A DNA stretch of 64,000 nt from Acidocella sp. (GCF_027352905.1 NZ_DAIEIF010000035.1:1-64000); one strand, 5' to 3'. Positions 35,784 through 48,519 are shown, numbered from the stretch's first letter. Program-made: numbers and translations. The notes: generated by a model not told the origin, from the sequence alone.

Positions 35784-36759
35784 AACCCAGCGTCTTACCC
35801 GGGCCGTGCTGACCGGCCTTGGCACCTATCTTCCCGCGCGCGTGGTTACCAACGCGGAGATGGCCAAGCGGATCGACACCTCCGATGAATGGATCGTCGA
35901 GCGCACCGGCATCCGGCAGCGCCATTTCGCCGCCCCGCACGAGACCGCCGCCTTCATGGGGGCCGAGGCCGGGCGCGCCGCGCTCACTGAGGCCGGTCTC
36001 GCCCCGGAGGCGCTGGGGGCTATCATCGTCGCCACCTCGACGCCGGATCAGGCCTTTCCCTCGACGGCGGTGCATATCCAGGCGGCGCTGGTGGCGTTCA
36101 ACGCCTTCGGCTTCGATCTTTCCGCCGCCTGCTCGGGCTTCGTCTATGCGCTTTCGGTGGCGGATGCGATGCTGCGCGCCGGGCAGGTAAAATCCGTGCT
36201 GGTCATCGGCACCGAGGTTTATTCGCGCATCCTCAATTTCGCTGATCGCGGCACCTGCGTATTGTTCGGGGATGGGGCGGGAGCGGTATTGCTGGAGGCG
36301 AAAGAGGTGCCCAGGACCGGCCCCGGTCTGCTCTCCACCCATCTGCACGCCGATGGGCGGCTGGCGGAGATTTTGTACGTGGATGGCGCGGTGGGGCGGA
36401 AGGATCACCCTGGCCATCTCGTCATGCAAGGGCGGGAGGTGTTTCGCCACGCGGTCACGCTCCTCGCCGGGGCGGTGAACGAGGCCTTGGCCGCTAACAG
36501 CCTCTCCCCAGCCGATATCGACCTTTTGGTGCCGCACCAGGCCAACCGGCGCATCATCGACGGGGTGGGAAAAAAACTCGGCCTGCCGCCGGAACGGGTG
36601 GTGGTGACGGTGGACCGCCACGCCAATACCTCCGCCGCCTCAATTCCCCTCGCCTTGGCGAGCGCGGTCGCGGATGGCCGCGCCGCGCCGGGCAAGTTGC
36701 TGCTGTTGGAGGCGCTGGGGGGCGGCCTCACCTGGGGCTCAGCGCTGCTGCGGCTTTGA
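35776..36759 (+). CDS. fabH: Beta-ketoacyl-ACP synthase III
   Basis: GLGTYLPARVVTNAEMAKRIDTSDEWI, AACSGFVYAL, HQANRRII. Confidence 0.96.
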   Translation: MAETQRLTRAVLTGLGTYLPARVVTNAEMAKRIDTSDEWIVERTGIRQRHFAAPHETAAFMGAEAGRAALTEAGLAPEALGAIIVATSTPDQAFPSTAVHIQAALVAFNAFGFDLSAACSGFVYALSVADAMLRAGQVKSVLVIGTEVYSRILNFADRGTCVLFGDGAGAVLLEAKEVPRTGPGLLSTHLHADGRLAEILYVDGAVGRKDHPGHLVMQGREVFRHAVTLLAGAVNEALAANSLSPADIDLLVPHQANRRIIDGVGKKLGLPPERVVVTVDRHANTSAASIPLALASAVADGRAAPGKLLLLEALGGGLTWGSALLRL

Positions 36760-36846
36760 GGCTGACGGCATAAGCCGGAAAGCGTTTAGAATCAGAGAAT
36801 CGCGGGTCAAGACATCGATTTCACCGCGAATCGGCCCGTTAAGTTG

Positions 36847-36875
36847 TTGACCCTAAAATCCTTCATGCCTAATCA
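36847..36875 (+). promoter_or_regulatory. Candidate promoter of ihfA, TTGACC-N17-TAATCA
   Basis: 17-bp spacer; -10 ends 7 nt before the ATG at 36883. Confidence 0.5.
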
Positions 36876-36882
36876 TGTGGCA

Positions 36883-37194
36883 ATGAATACATTGACGCGC
36901 GCGCAGCTTACCGAGGCGATCTATGCCAGCGTTGGCCTGTCGCGGCATGAATCGGCCGATTTGCTGGAACACGTCCTCAACCGCATCGCCTCTGCCCTTG
37001 AAGCAGGAAATTCAGTTAAAATCAGCGGGTTCGGAACATTTTCTGTAAGGCAAAAGGGCAGACGGGTCGGCCGCAACCCAAAGACCGGCATCGAGGTTCC
37101 CATTTTGCCTCGGCGGGTGCTCGTTTTCCGCCCTAGCCAAATTTTGAAGGATGCGGTGAATGCCGGTCCGGCCCACGCCCCGGCCAAGGCCTGA
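36883..37194 (+). CDS. ihfA: Integration host factor subunit alpha
   Basis: [32 protein letters not shown]...[25 protein letters not shown]. Confidence 0.94.
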   Translation: MNTLTRAQLTEAIYASVGLSRHESADLLEHVLNRIASALEAGNSVKISGFGTFSVRQKGRRVGRNPKTGIEVPILPRRVLVFRPSQILKDAVNAGPAHAPAKA

Positions 37195-37211
37195 CATGAA
37201 CGAAGGATTGC

Positions 37212-37838
37212 ATGGTGGACGAAGACTATAATCCGGAGTTGGAAGGGCTGGCTTCCGGCGCTGGGGACGAGACCGGGCGGCCACGCATCCGTAAAGCGGC
37301 CGATGCGTTCCGGACGATTTCCGAGGTCGCCGATGAACTGCACGTGCCTCAGCATGTGCTGCGGTTTTGGGAAAGTAAATTTCCGCAAGTCCGGCCGCTG
37401 AAGCGCGGCGGCGGCCGGCGCTATTACCGTCCGGAGGATGTGGCGCTGCTGCGCCGCGTCGCAGATTTGCTTTATACTCAAGGATATACAATAAAAGGCG
37501 TCCAGCGCCTGTTACGTGATAGCGGCAGCGGGCTGGCCTCGGCGGTCAGCGAGGCCGCGCCTTCCACTCAAGAATTTCTGATTCCGCCAGTGCCGGGGGA
37601 AGGCGCGGCGGCGGGGCGTGCCGGACTGGAAACATCCGCGCCGGGGCCGGAACAACCGGAAGCGCGGGTTGACTCCCCCCCGCCCGTGAGCGAGAGCCAG
37701 CCTCCCGCGCCGCCTCCCCCCGTGCGGGTGGAGTTTCCCGCTCCGGATATTGAAATGGAGGAAGAGGTGACCCGGTTGCGGCGCCTGTTGGGCGAGACTC
37801 TGGAGGCGCTGGAAGCGCTCCGCCGCCATTTGGGCTAA
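37212..37838 (+). CDS. MerR-family transcriptional regulator
   Basis: [51 protein letters not shown]; follows ihfA. Confidence 0.9.
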   Translation: MVDEDYNPELEGLASGAGDETGRPRIRKAADAFRTISEVADELHVPQHVLRFWESKFPQVRPLKRGGGRRYYRPEDVALLRRVADLLYTQGYTIKGVQRLLRDSGSGLASAVSEAAPSTQEFLIPPVPGEGAAAGRAGLETSAPGPEQPEARVDSPPPVSESQPPAPPPPVRVEFPAPDIEMEEEVTRLRRLLGETLEALEALRRHLG

Positions 37839-37883
37839 TCCTTTGGGCATCTTTGCCACTGAAAAAGCGCCGTTAAGCCGGTT

Positions 37884-37957
37884 TGGCTGGGGGACCTGGA
37901 TTCGAACCAAGGCTGCCCGGGTCAGAGCCGGGAGTTCTACCGCTAAACTATCCCCCA
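37884..37957 (-). tRNA. tRNA-Gln (anticodon CTG), CCA encoded
   Basis: Reverse complement TGGGGGATAGTTTAGCGGTAGAACTCCCGGCTCTGACCCGGGCAGCCTTGGTTCGAATCCAGGTCCCCCAGCCA. Confidence 0.93.
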
Positions 37958-38102
37958 ATTCGCGGGTGGCGGGCCTCTAGCATCGCTGGCGGCGGGCGGC
38001 AAGCGCCGAAGGCCGGGGTTTTGTCATAAAAATATCGTATCCGCGGCGCTGCCGGCGTGTTTGCGCCTTGCCCCGCCGCGGCAATCCGCGAATAAATAGG
38101 TC

Positions 38103-39164
38103 ATGGCCAGCCAATCCTCCTTCGCGCAGCCCCTGCCGCCGGTGCTCCACCGGCGCCCGCGCCGCCGCGCCGTTTTTGGAGGAATCGATCTTGGCACCAA
38201 TAATTGCCGAATGCTGATCGGCACGCCCTCCGGCCAGGGTTTCACCGTTCTCGACAGTTTTTCCCGCGTCGTACGGCTGGGCGAGGGGCTGTACGAGACT
38301 GGCCGGCTCTCCTCCGTGGCCATGGAGCGGGCGCTCGTCTCGCTCGCCCTGTGCGCCGAGCGGGCGCGGCGGTGGCGGGGAGACGAGGCGAACGCGCCCA
38401 TCCGCCTGCGCGCCATCGCCACCGAGGCGTGCCGGCAGGCGGAAAACGGCGAGGAATTTGTGCGCCGCGTGCGGGAGACGACGGGGCTGCCGCTGGAGAT
38501 CATCAACCCGCGCGAGGAAGCGGAGCTGGCGGTGGAAAGCTGCGCCTCGCTCCTGCGCCGGGCCGGGCGGCGGGCCCTGTTGTTCGATATCGGCGGCGGC
38601 TCGACCGAGATCGCCTGGGTACGGCTCGATGGCGGACCGCGCCCGGAGCTCATCGGCTATCTTTCCTTGCCGGTGGGGGTGGTCACCCTGTCCGAGCGTT
38701 GCGCGGGCTCCTGCTACCAGGCGGAAGGGTTCGCGCGCCTGATGCAGGATGTCATCACTTTGTTGCGCCCCTTCGAGGCGGTGCATCGCATCGGCGAGGA
38801 AATCCGTCAGGGCGGGGTGATGATGGTCGGCACTTCCGGCACCGTCACCACCCTGGCCGGGGTCTCGTTGAAGCTCGAGCGTTATCGGCGCGGCGTGGTG
38901 GATGGCGTTTCGCTCAGCCGCCAGGCCGTGGACGCGGCCTTGGCGGAGGCCTGGGCGTTGGGGCGGGAGGGACTCTCCCGTCACCCTTGCATCGGCCAGG
39001 AGCGCGTGGAATTCGTTCTGCCCGGCTGCGCCATCTTCGCCGCCATCCATGAATTATGGCAGGCACAGCAATTGGTGGTGGCCGATAGGGGCCTGCGCGA
39101 GGGTATATTGATGCGCCTGATGCGCGGCGGGCCGCCCCAGACCAGATCCCGTTTTCAGGCATGA
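38103..39164 (+). CDS. Ppx/GppA-family phosphatase
   Basis: GGIDLGTNNCRMLIG, DIGGGSTEIAWV, VGTSGTVTTLAG. Confidence 0.92.
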   Translation: MASQSSFAQPLPPVLHRRPRRRAVFGGIDLGTNNCRMLIGTPSGQGFTVLDSFSRVVRLGEGLYETGRLSSVAMERALVSLALCAERARRWRGDEANAPIRLRAIATEACRQAENGEEFVRRVRETTGLPLEIINPREEAELAVESCASLLRRAGRRALLFDIGGGSTEIAWVRLDGGPRPELIGYLSLPVGVVTLSERCAGSCYQAEGFARLMQDVITLLRPFEAVHRIGEEIRQGGVMMVGTSGTVTTLAGVSLKLERYRRGVVDGVSLSRQAVDAALAEAWALGREGLSRHPCIGQERVEFVLPGCAIFAAIHELWQAQQLVVADRGLREGILMRLMRGGPPQTRSRFQA

Positions 39165-39835
39165 ACGGAGGGTCCTCGAGATTGCCGCCACGCCGTGAGG
39201 CGGTGCGGCTGAAAAACGCGCGGCGCCTTTCCGTCTCCTCGCAGCGCTGGCTGCAAAGGCAGCTCAACGATCCCTACGTGGCGGCGGCCAAGGCGCAGGG
39301 CTGGCGCTCGCGCGCGGCTTTCAAGCTCATCGAGCTGGATGATAAATTCGAGCTCATCCGCAAGGGGGCGCGGGTGGTGGATCTAGGCGCCGCCCCCGGC
39401 GGCTGGAGCCAGGTGGCGCTGGCGCGCGGCGCCGCCCGCGTGGCGGGAATCGACCTGCTGCCCATTGAGCCGGTACCGGGGGCTGACTTCATCGAAGCCG
39501 ATTTCATGGCGGAGGGCATGGAGGCCCGGCTCGTGGCGCTGCTGGGGGGGCAGGCGGATATTGTCCTCTCCGACATGGCCCCCAACACCTCCGGCCACGT
39601 GGCCACCGACCATCTGCGCATCATGGCCTTGGCCGAGACGGCGCTCGCCTTCGCCTGCGATATCCTGGCGCCGGGCGGCGCTTTTGTGGCCAAATTGTTC
39701 CAGGGCGGCGCCGAGCGGGAGATGCTGACCACGCTGAAACAGCGTTTTCGCCAGGTGCGCCACGCCAAGCCGCCGGCCAGCCGCAAGGATTCGAAAGAGA
39801 TGTATGTAGTGGCCACCGGTTTCCGGCCGGTTTGA
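39161..39835 (+). CDS. rlmE: 23S rRNA (uridine-2'-O-)-methyltransferase RlmE/FtsJ
   Basis: SRAAFKLIELDDKF, VVDLGAAPGGWSQVA, SDMAPNTSGH. Confidence 0.93.
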   Translation: MNGGSSRLPPRREAVRLKNARRLSVSSQRWLQRQLNDPYVAAAKAQGWRSRAAFKLIELDDKFELIRKGARVVDLGAAPGGWSQVALARGAARVAGIDLLPIEPVPGADFIEADFMAEGMEARLVALLGGQADIVLSDMAPNTSGHVATDHLRIMALAETALAFACDILAPGGAFVAKLFQGGAEREMLTTLKQRFRQVRHAKPPASRKDSKEMYVVATGFRPV

Positions 39836-39901
39836 TTTATTTCGGAAATTGTAGATGAACGGCTCCGCCGTATCGGCCTGGGAATCAGAGTGAACGGAAC
39901 G

Positions 39902-41049
39902 ATGAAAAAAATAGCCATTGCGGGCGCGGGGTTTTCCGGCGCGGTCATCGCCAGGGAATTGGCGGAGCGCGGGCATCGCGTTGATGTGTTCGAGACGAGA
40001 CCGCACGTGGCGGGCAATTGCCACACCGAGCGCGACCGCCAAACCGGGGTCTTGGTCCATGTGTATGGGCCGCATATTTTCCATACCAGCGATGAGCGGG
40101 TCTGGGCCTATATCCGCCGTTTTGACGAGTTCATGCCCTTCGTGAACCGCGTCAAGGCGCATGCGCGGGGCGGTGTCTATTCGCTGCCGGTCAATCTGAT
40201 GACGATCAACCAGCTTTTTGGCCGGCAATTCTCGCCCCAGGAGGCGCGGGACTTCGTCACTAAGCTGGCGGATCAGAGCATCACCGAGCCGCGCAGCTTC
40301 GAGGAGCAGGCGCTGCGTTTCGTGGGCCGGGAGATCTATGAGACCTTCTTTCGGGGCTATACCCGCAAGCAATGGGGCATGGAGCCGGCGGAACTTCCCG
40401 CCAGCATCCTCAAGCGCCTGCCGGTGCGCTTTAATTACGATGATAATTATTATGCCAGCAAATATCAGGGCATACCCCGTCACGGCTACAGCTATATCGT
40501 CGAGCGCATCCTGGATCATCCCGGCGTCACCCTGCACATGCCCGCCCGCTTCAACCGCGAGATGGCGCGGGATTACGGACATGTGTTTTATAGCGGCCCG
40601 ATCGATGCCTGGTTCGGCCACGCCGAGGGGCGGCTCGGCTATCGCACTTTAGATTTCGAGGTGCTGCGCGAGAAGGGTGATTACCAAGGAAACCCGGTCA
40701 TCAATTATTGCGACGAATCCGTGCCCTGGACCCGCATCGCCGAGCACAAGCATTTCGCGCCCTGGGAAGAGCAGGAACAGAGCGTGATCTACCGGGAGCA
40801 CAGCCGGTTCTGCGGGCCGGAGGATACACCCTATTATCCGATCCGCCTGGTTAACGACAAAGCCCTGCTGGAGCGGTACGTTGCGAAGGCGAAAGCGGAG
40901 CCGAACGTCACCTTTATCGGCCGGCTCGGCACTTATCGCTATCTCGACATGCACATCACCATTGGCGAGGCGCTGGCGAGCGCGGACCGCTTCGCCCTGG
41001 CCCGGGAAAAGGATGAACCCATGCCGGCGTTTTGCATCGATCCGTTGAC

Positions 41050-41053
<4 letters not shown>
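39902..41053 (+). CDS. glf: UDP-galactopyranose mutase
   Basis: MKKIAIAGAGFSGAVIARELA...GPHIFHTSDERVWAYI...GYTRKQWG, NYDDNYYASKYQGIP. Confidence 0.93.
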
Positions 41054-43588
<2,535 letters not shown>

Positions 43589-43591
43589 GGC

Positions 43592-44419
43592 TCAGCCGGG
43601 GACGCCGAGATTATCGAGCAGCCGCACCGGGCCGAGCCGCGCGGCGGCGAGCAGCCGCGCCGGGGCTTGCAATACCGCGAGCGGCTCCAGGGTTTCCGCC
43701 TGCACCAAGGCGAGATAATCGGGCAGCATCCCCTGCGCGATGAGCCGGTCCCGCGCCGCCGCCAGCGTCGCCTCCACCGGGGCGCCGGCGGCAAGGTCCG
43801 CCGCCACCTCGCGCAACGCCGCGTAAAATCCGGGGGCCGTCGCGCGTTCCTCCGGGGAGAGGTAACGGTTGCGCGAAGACATGGCGAGCCCATCCGCCTC
43901 GCGCACCGTGGGCACCGGCTCGATCCGCACCGGCAGATGCAGATCGGCGGTCATCCGCCGCACCACCTGTAATTGCTGCCAATCCTTTTCGCCAAAAAAC
44001 GCCGCCGCCGGGCGCACCTGTCCCAGGAGCTTGGCCACCACTGTCGCCACCCCGTCGAAATGGCCGGGCCGGACCGGCCCCTCCCATAACCGCGCCGGGC
44101 CATCCATATGGACCACGGTGGCCCCGCCCGGCGGGTACATCTCCGCGACGGCGGGCATCCACACCAGGGCGCAGCCCGCCGCCTCCAGCTTGGCGAGGTC
44201 GCCGGCCTCGTCGCGCGGGTACCGGCTGAAATCCTCATTGGGGCCGAACTGGGTGGGATTGACGAAGATACTCGCCGCGGGGGCGAGCCCTTGCGCCCGC
44301 GCGGCGGCGAGGAGGGCGAGATGCCCGGCATGCAGCGCCCCCATGGTGGGGGCCAGGCCAAGCGGCCCCAGCCCAGCGCGCGCGGCTTCGAGTTCGTTCA
44401 GTGTTCTGGCGATGATCAT
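43592..44419 (-). CDS. panC: Pantothenate synthetase
   Basis: LAPTMGALHAGHLALL, FVNPTQFGPNEDFSRYPR, FFGEKDWQQLQVVRRM. Confidence 0.95.
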   Translation of the reverse strand: MIIARTLNELEAARAGLGPLGLAPTMGALHAGHLALLAAARAQGLAPAASIFVNPTQFGPNEDFSRYPRDEAGDLAKLEAAGCALVWMPAVAEMYPPGGATVVHMDGPARLWEGPVRPGHFDGVATVVAKLLGQVRPAAAFFGEKDWQQLQVVRRMTADLHLPVRIEPVPTVREADGLAMSSRNRYLSPEERATAPGFYAALREVAADLAAGAPVEATLAAARDRLIAQGMLPDYLALVQAETLEPLAVLQAPARLLAAARLGPVRLLDNLGVPG

Positions 44420-44498
44420 TTGGCCGCTGGATTTTCACGAAAACGCAGCCGCGTCCAGCCCCTGGGCAAGGCATGGGGCTGCGTCTACAAACGGGCGC

Positions 44499-46184
44499 AT
44501 GAGCAGAGCCGCGAATCCCTGGATCAAATCGGAGCAGGCCGCCGGATTCCGGGCGGCGCGGCGATCATTCCTGCTGGGCGCGGCGGCGATTTTATGCGGC
44601 ATTTTTCAGGCGGGGGCGGCGGCGCGGCTGCTGGCCGCGGTGCTGCACGTGCAAAAGGCCGGGATGGCGGCCTGGGCCGCGGGGCTGATCTTTTCCCTGG
44701 CCGTTTTGGGCCGGGCCGCGCTGCAAACCCGCTCTGAGCGGTGGAATTTCGAGCTGGGGGCGGCGGCGCGGCGGCGGCTGCGCGGCCGGGCGCTCGGCGT
44801 GCTGCTAGCCTTGGGTCCGGCGGGGCTGCGGGACCGGCATTCCGGTGAACTCGCCGCCATCGCCGTGGACAAGGTGGAGGCGATGGAAGGGTTCCACGCC
44901 CGCTGGATTCCCGCCGCCGGCCTCGCCCTCATCGGCCCGTCCCTGGTCGGCCTCGCCGCCCTCGGCGCGGATTGGCGCGCCGGGTTGATCCTCATTGTCG
45001 CCGGGCTGTTCGTGCCCCTCGCTATGGCGGTGGCGGGCATCGGCGCTGGCCTCGCGGTCAAAAAGCAATTCCTGGCGATGACCCGGCTCCAGGTGCGGTT
45101 TCTCGACCGTATTCGCGGCATCTCCACCATCGTCCTCGCCGGGCGGGCGGAGGATGAGGCGGCAGCCCTGGCGGCGGCGGCGCGGGAATTGCGCCAGCGC
45201 ACCATGCGGGTGCTGCGCGTGGCGTTTCTCTCCTCCACCGCGCTCGACCTCGCGGCGGCGGCGGCGCTCGTGCTCATCGTCCTGCGTTTCGCGCCGGTGC
45301 TGCGCGGCGCGCCCGAGCTGGCGCGCACCGCCTTGTTCCTGGTGCTGCTGACGCCGGAATTCTTCGCCCCCTTGCGGGCCTATGCCGGGGTGTATGGCGA
45401 CCGCATGGCGGCCGAGGCGGTGGCGGAGGAGTTCGCCTCGTTGCCCGAGGCGCCGGCTCCCGTGCCGCCCGCCAATATCCGCTCCGTCGCCGCGCATGGG
45501 GTGACGCTCGCCTTCGAGCATGTCTCCTTCGCCTGGGACCCGGCGCGGCCGGTGCTGGAAAACCTCTCCTTCAAGGTCGGGCGCGGCGAGATGCTGCTGC
45601 TCACCGGCGCCTCCGGCACGGGCAAATCCACCATCATCGATCTCATTCTGGGATTTCTCGCCCCGCAGGCCGGGCGCATCACCATCAATGGCGCGGAGCT
45701 GGACATCCTCGTCCCTGCCGCGCGCACCCGCATGATGGGCTGGATCGGCCAAAGGCCGGTGATCTTCGCTGGCACCATCGAGGAGAATATCCGTTTCGCC
45801 AACCCGGCGGCCAGCGAGGATGAATTGCGCGCCGCCATTCGCAACGCCCATTTGGAAGAGCTGGTCGCCAGCCTGCCGCAAGGGCTGCAAACGCCGCTGG
45901 GCGAGGGCGGGTTCGGAATCTCCGGCGGGCAGGCGCAGCGCATCGCCATCGCCCGGGCTTTTTTGAAGGACGCGCCCTTGCTGCTGCTGGACGAGCCGAC
46001 AGCCCATCTCGATCCCGCCGTGGAGCGGGACATATTGGAAAGCCTGAAGCGCCTGGCGGCGGGCCGCACGGTGGTGCTGGCCACCCATTCCACCCAGGCC
46101 ATGGATTTCGCCAAGACCATCGGCGCCCGCCGGGTGGATCTCGATGCCCTGCGCTATGCCAGCTGGCGCGGGGTGGTGGCATGA
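44499..46184 (+). CDS. cydD: Thiol reductant ABC exporter, CydD subunit
   Basis: ABC exporter with LLTGASGTGKSTIIDLILG, ISGGQAQRIAIARAFL; paired with CydC. Confidence 0.88.
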   Translation: MSRAANPWIKSEQAAGFRAARRSFLLGAAAILCGIFQAGAAARLLAAVLHVQKAGMAAWAAGLIFSLAVLGRAALQTRSERWNFELGAAARRRLRGRALGVLLALGPAGLRDRHSGELAAIAVDKVEAMEGFHARWIPAAGLALIGPSLVGLAALGADWRAGLILIVAGLFVPLAMAVAGIGAGLAVKKQFLAMTRLQVRFLDRIRGISTIVLAGRAEDEAAALAAAARELRQRTMRVLRVAFLSSTALDLAAAAALVLIVLRFAPVLRGAPELARTALFLVLLTPEFFAPLRAYAGVYGDRMAAEAVAEEFASLPEAPAPVPPANIRSVAAHGVTLAFEHVSFAWDPARPVLENLSFKVGRGEMLLLTGASGTGKSTIIDLILGFLAPQAGRITINGAELDILVPAARTRMMGWIGQRPVIFAGTIEENIRFANPAASEDELRAAIRNAHLEELVASLPQGLQTPLGEGGFGISGGQAQRIAIARAFLKDAPLLLLDEPTAHLDPAVERDILESLKRLAAGRTVVLATHSTQAMDFAKTIGARRVDLDALRYASWRGVVA

Positions 46185-47809
46185 ACCCGGTCGGGCGCAT
46201 CGTCCGGCTCTGGCTGCGCCATCCGGGCTGGCTGGCGGCGGCGACGCTGCTTTCCCTGGCGGCGCTGGCGGCGGGGGTGGTGCTGATGGGCGGTTCCGGC
46301 CAGGCCCTCGCTCTGGCTTTGGGCGGCGGCGCCCTCGCCACCTCCCTGCTGCTGCAATGGACCGGCGTGGCAAGGGTGGTGCTGCGCTATGCCGAGCGCG
46401 TGGTTGGGCATGAGGCCATTTTCCGGGCGCTGGCGGATGTGCGCGTCTGGCTGTTCCGGGGGCTGGCGCGCAGCGCGGCGGGCGGGCTGGGGTTGCGCCG
46501 GGCGGGAGACGCTCTGGCCCGGCTGGTCAATGATGTCGATATGCTCGACGGGCTGTTCCTGCGCGTCTATCTGCCTTTGCTGGGGGCGGTGCTGCTGGTG
46601 CCGATGCTGGCTTGGGCGCTCTCCCGCGCTTATGGCCCCGCCTTGCTCGCGCTCCTGCCCTTCGCCTATGTCGCCTTCTGGTTGCCGCGCCGCGCGGCGC
46701 GGGCGGCGGTAGCCAATGCCCCCCGCGCGGGGCTGGCCATGGCCGGGCTGCGCGTCGCGGCGCTGGACGCGCTGCACGGCTTGCGGGAGGTGAAAATTTT
46801 TGCCGCCGAGGGCCGCATGCTGGCCATGGTGCAGGCGCGCGAGGCGCAGCTTCTCGCCGCCCAGCGCGAACAGGCGAGGCAGGGCGCGCGGCTCGCCGCG
46901 ATCGCTTTCATCGTCGCCCAGGCGACCATCCTGTTTGTTATCATTCTTGGGTTTTTCGGCCTGCCTGCCCCAGCCGTGGCCGCCGTGCTGGTGCTCATCG
47001 CCGCCTTCGAGGCCGTGCTCGGCCTGCCGCGTGGCGGCATGCTCTACGGCCAGGCCAAGGCGGCGGCGGCGCGGGTGGTGCAAGCGGCGGAGGCGGGGCC
47101 GCCCGTGCCCGACCCGGCCAGCCCGGCGCCCATGCCCAGCCGCAACGCCATCGCCTTCGAACATGTCAGCTTCCGCTACGCGCCAGACCGGCCCTGGGTA
47201 TTCCAGAACCTCTCCTTGCAATTGCCGGAAGGGTCGCGCACCGCCATTCTCGGCCCCTCCGGAGCGGGCAAATCCACCATCGCCGCCTTGATCCTCAAGC
47301 TGGTCCAGCCGGTGAGCGGGCAGATCCGCTTCGGCGGGGTGGATATTCTCCAGGTACCCGCCGAGGCGCTGCGCCGCCGCATCGCCTATCTCGGCCAGAC
47401 CACGCATCTCTTCGCCGACACCATCCGCAACAATCTCCGTCTCGGCGACCCGGCGGCGGACGAATCCCGCCTATGGGCGGCGCTGGAGGCGGCGCAGATC
47501 GCGGAGGCGGTGCGCGCTTTGCCGGAGGGGCTGGATAGCTGGCTGGGCGAGGGCGGCAGCACGCTCTCGGGCGGGCAGGGCCGGCGGCTGGCCTTGGCGC
47601 GCACCCTGCTGATGGACGCGCCGGTGATCATACTGGACGAGCCCTGTGCCGGGCTGGACGCCGCCACCGAGCAGGAATTCTTCCGCGTGTTCAACACCGC
47701 GACGGAGGGGCGGACGGTGCTGCTGATCCTCCACCGGCTGACCGGGGTTGAGCATCTGGAGCGCATCTGGCGCTTCACCAGCGGCACGCTGGTCGCGGCG
47801 GCGGGCTGA
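46181..47809 (+). CDS. cydC: Thiol reductant ABC exporter, CydC subunit
   Basis: ABC exporter with AILGPSGAGKSTIAALILKL, LSGGQGRRLALARTLL; ATGA overlap with cydD. Confidence 0.88.
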   Translation: MNPVGRIVRLWLRHPGWLAAATLLSLAALAAGVVLMGGSGQALALALGGGALATSLLLQWTGVARVVLRYAERVVGHEAIFRALADVRVWLFRGLARSAAGGLGLRRAGDALARLVNDVDMLDGLFLRVYLPLLGAVLLVPMLAWALSRAYGPALLALLPFAYVAFWLPRRAARAAVANAPRAGLAMAGLRVAALDALHGLREVKIFAAEGRMLAMVQAREAQLLAAQREQARQGARLAAIAFIVAQATILFVIILGFFGLPAPAVAAVLVLIAAFEAVLGLPRGGMLYGQAKAAAARVVQAAEAGPPVPDPASPAPMPSRNAIAFEHVSFRYAPDRPWVFQNLSLQLPEGSRTAILGPSGAGKSTIAALILKLVQPVSGQIRFGGVDILQVPAEALRRRIAYLGQTTHLFADTIRNNLRLGDPAADESRLWAALEAAQIAEAVRALPEGLDSWLGEGGSTLSGGQGRRLALARTLLMDAPVIILDEPCAGLDAATEQEFFRVFNTATEGRTVLLILHRLTGVEHLERIWRFTSGTLVAAAG

Positions 47810-47829
47810 CCGCCGGCCCGCAATTTTTT

Positions 47830-47856
47830 CTTGAAGCGTTGGAAAAAATTCCTATA
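47830..47856 (+). promoter_or_regulatory. Candidate RpoH-type promoter CTTGAA-N15-CCTATA
   Basis: Upstream of a small heat-shock gene; -35-like CTTGAAG at 47830. Confidence 0.5.
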
Positions 47857-47859
47857 ATA

Positions 47860-47975
47860 CTTGGTGCCGGGCCGCCTCTTCAGGGGCTTGGCGCTCAGAC
47901 GGTTCGCCGCAACGGGAACCGATGGGCTTTCACTGATGACTGAATACCTTGCTTGCAAGAAGGAGGTTGATGACC
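47860..47975 (+). promoter_or_regulatory. Candidate ROSE-like RNA thermometer
   Basis: ~110-nt leader with hairpin cggttc-N10-gaaccg and a terminal element ACCTTGCTTGCAAGAAGGAGGT placing TTGCT opposite the AGGAGG Shine-Dalgarno. Confidence 0.5.
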
Positions 47976-48443
47976 ATGACTTACGATTTCGCGCCGCTTT
48001 TCCGTACCGCCGTCGGGTTTGACCGTCTCGCCCGGCTGGTCGATTCCCTGCCGCAGGATTCGGCGGGCTATCCGCCCTATAATATCGAGAGGCTGGGAGA
48101 GGATGAATACCGCGTCACCCTCGCGGTGGCCGGCTTTTCCTCCAACGACATCGAGGTGACGGTGAAGGACAACGCCTTGATCGTCTCGGGCCGCGTGGCC
48201 GAGGAGACGGGCAAGGGTGATTTCCTGCATCACGGCATCGCCGCCCGCGCCTTCCAGCGCCGTTTCGTGCTGGCCGACCATATGGTCGTCGACGGGGCCG
48301 AGCTGGTGAATGGCCTGCTGCACATCAAGCTCCGCCGCCAGGTGCCTGAAAGCGCCAAGCCGCGCCGCATCGAGATCAGCACGGCCATGCCGGCCAAGAC
48401 CATCGAGGCCGCGCCCCAGGCGGATATGCAGAAAGCGGCCTGA
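47976..48443 (+). CDS. Hsp20 family small heat-shock protein
   Basis: MTYDFAPLFRTAVGFDRLARLVD...PYNIERLGEDEYRVTLAVAGFSSNDIEVTVKDNALIVSG. Confidence 0.93.
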   Translation: MTYDFAPLFRTAVGFDRLARLVDSLPQDSAGYPPYNIERLGEDEYRVTLAVAGFSSNDIEVTVKDNALIVSGRVAEETGKGDFLHHGIAARAFQRRFVLADHMVVDGAELVNGLLHIKLRRQVPESAKPRRIEISTAMPAKTIEAAPQADMQKAA

Positions 48444-48481
48444 TACTCCGGGGGTTGCCCCGGACTCTCAAGGCCACGGAG

Positions 48482-48519
48482 CCGCGCAACGGGACCTCCC
48501 CGCTGCGCGGTTTTTCTTT
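48482..48519 (+). terminator. Intrinsic terminator of the hsp20 gene
   Basis: CCGCGCA-a-CGGG-acct-CCCCG-c-TGCGCGG followed by TTTTTCTTT. Confidence 0.8.

Noticed and set aside
34215-35825. 536-aa minus-strand ORF opposite yceD-rpmF-plsX
   Set aside because: Spans several real genes on the other strand; no domain signature.
37977-39050. 357-aa minus-strand ORF opposite the Ppx/GppA gene
   Set aside because: Antisense to a convincing Ppx/GppA coding region; low-complexity product.
44805-46373. 522-aa minus-strand ORF opposite cydD
   Set aside because: Antisense artefact of GC-rich codon usage.
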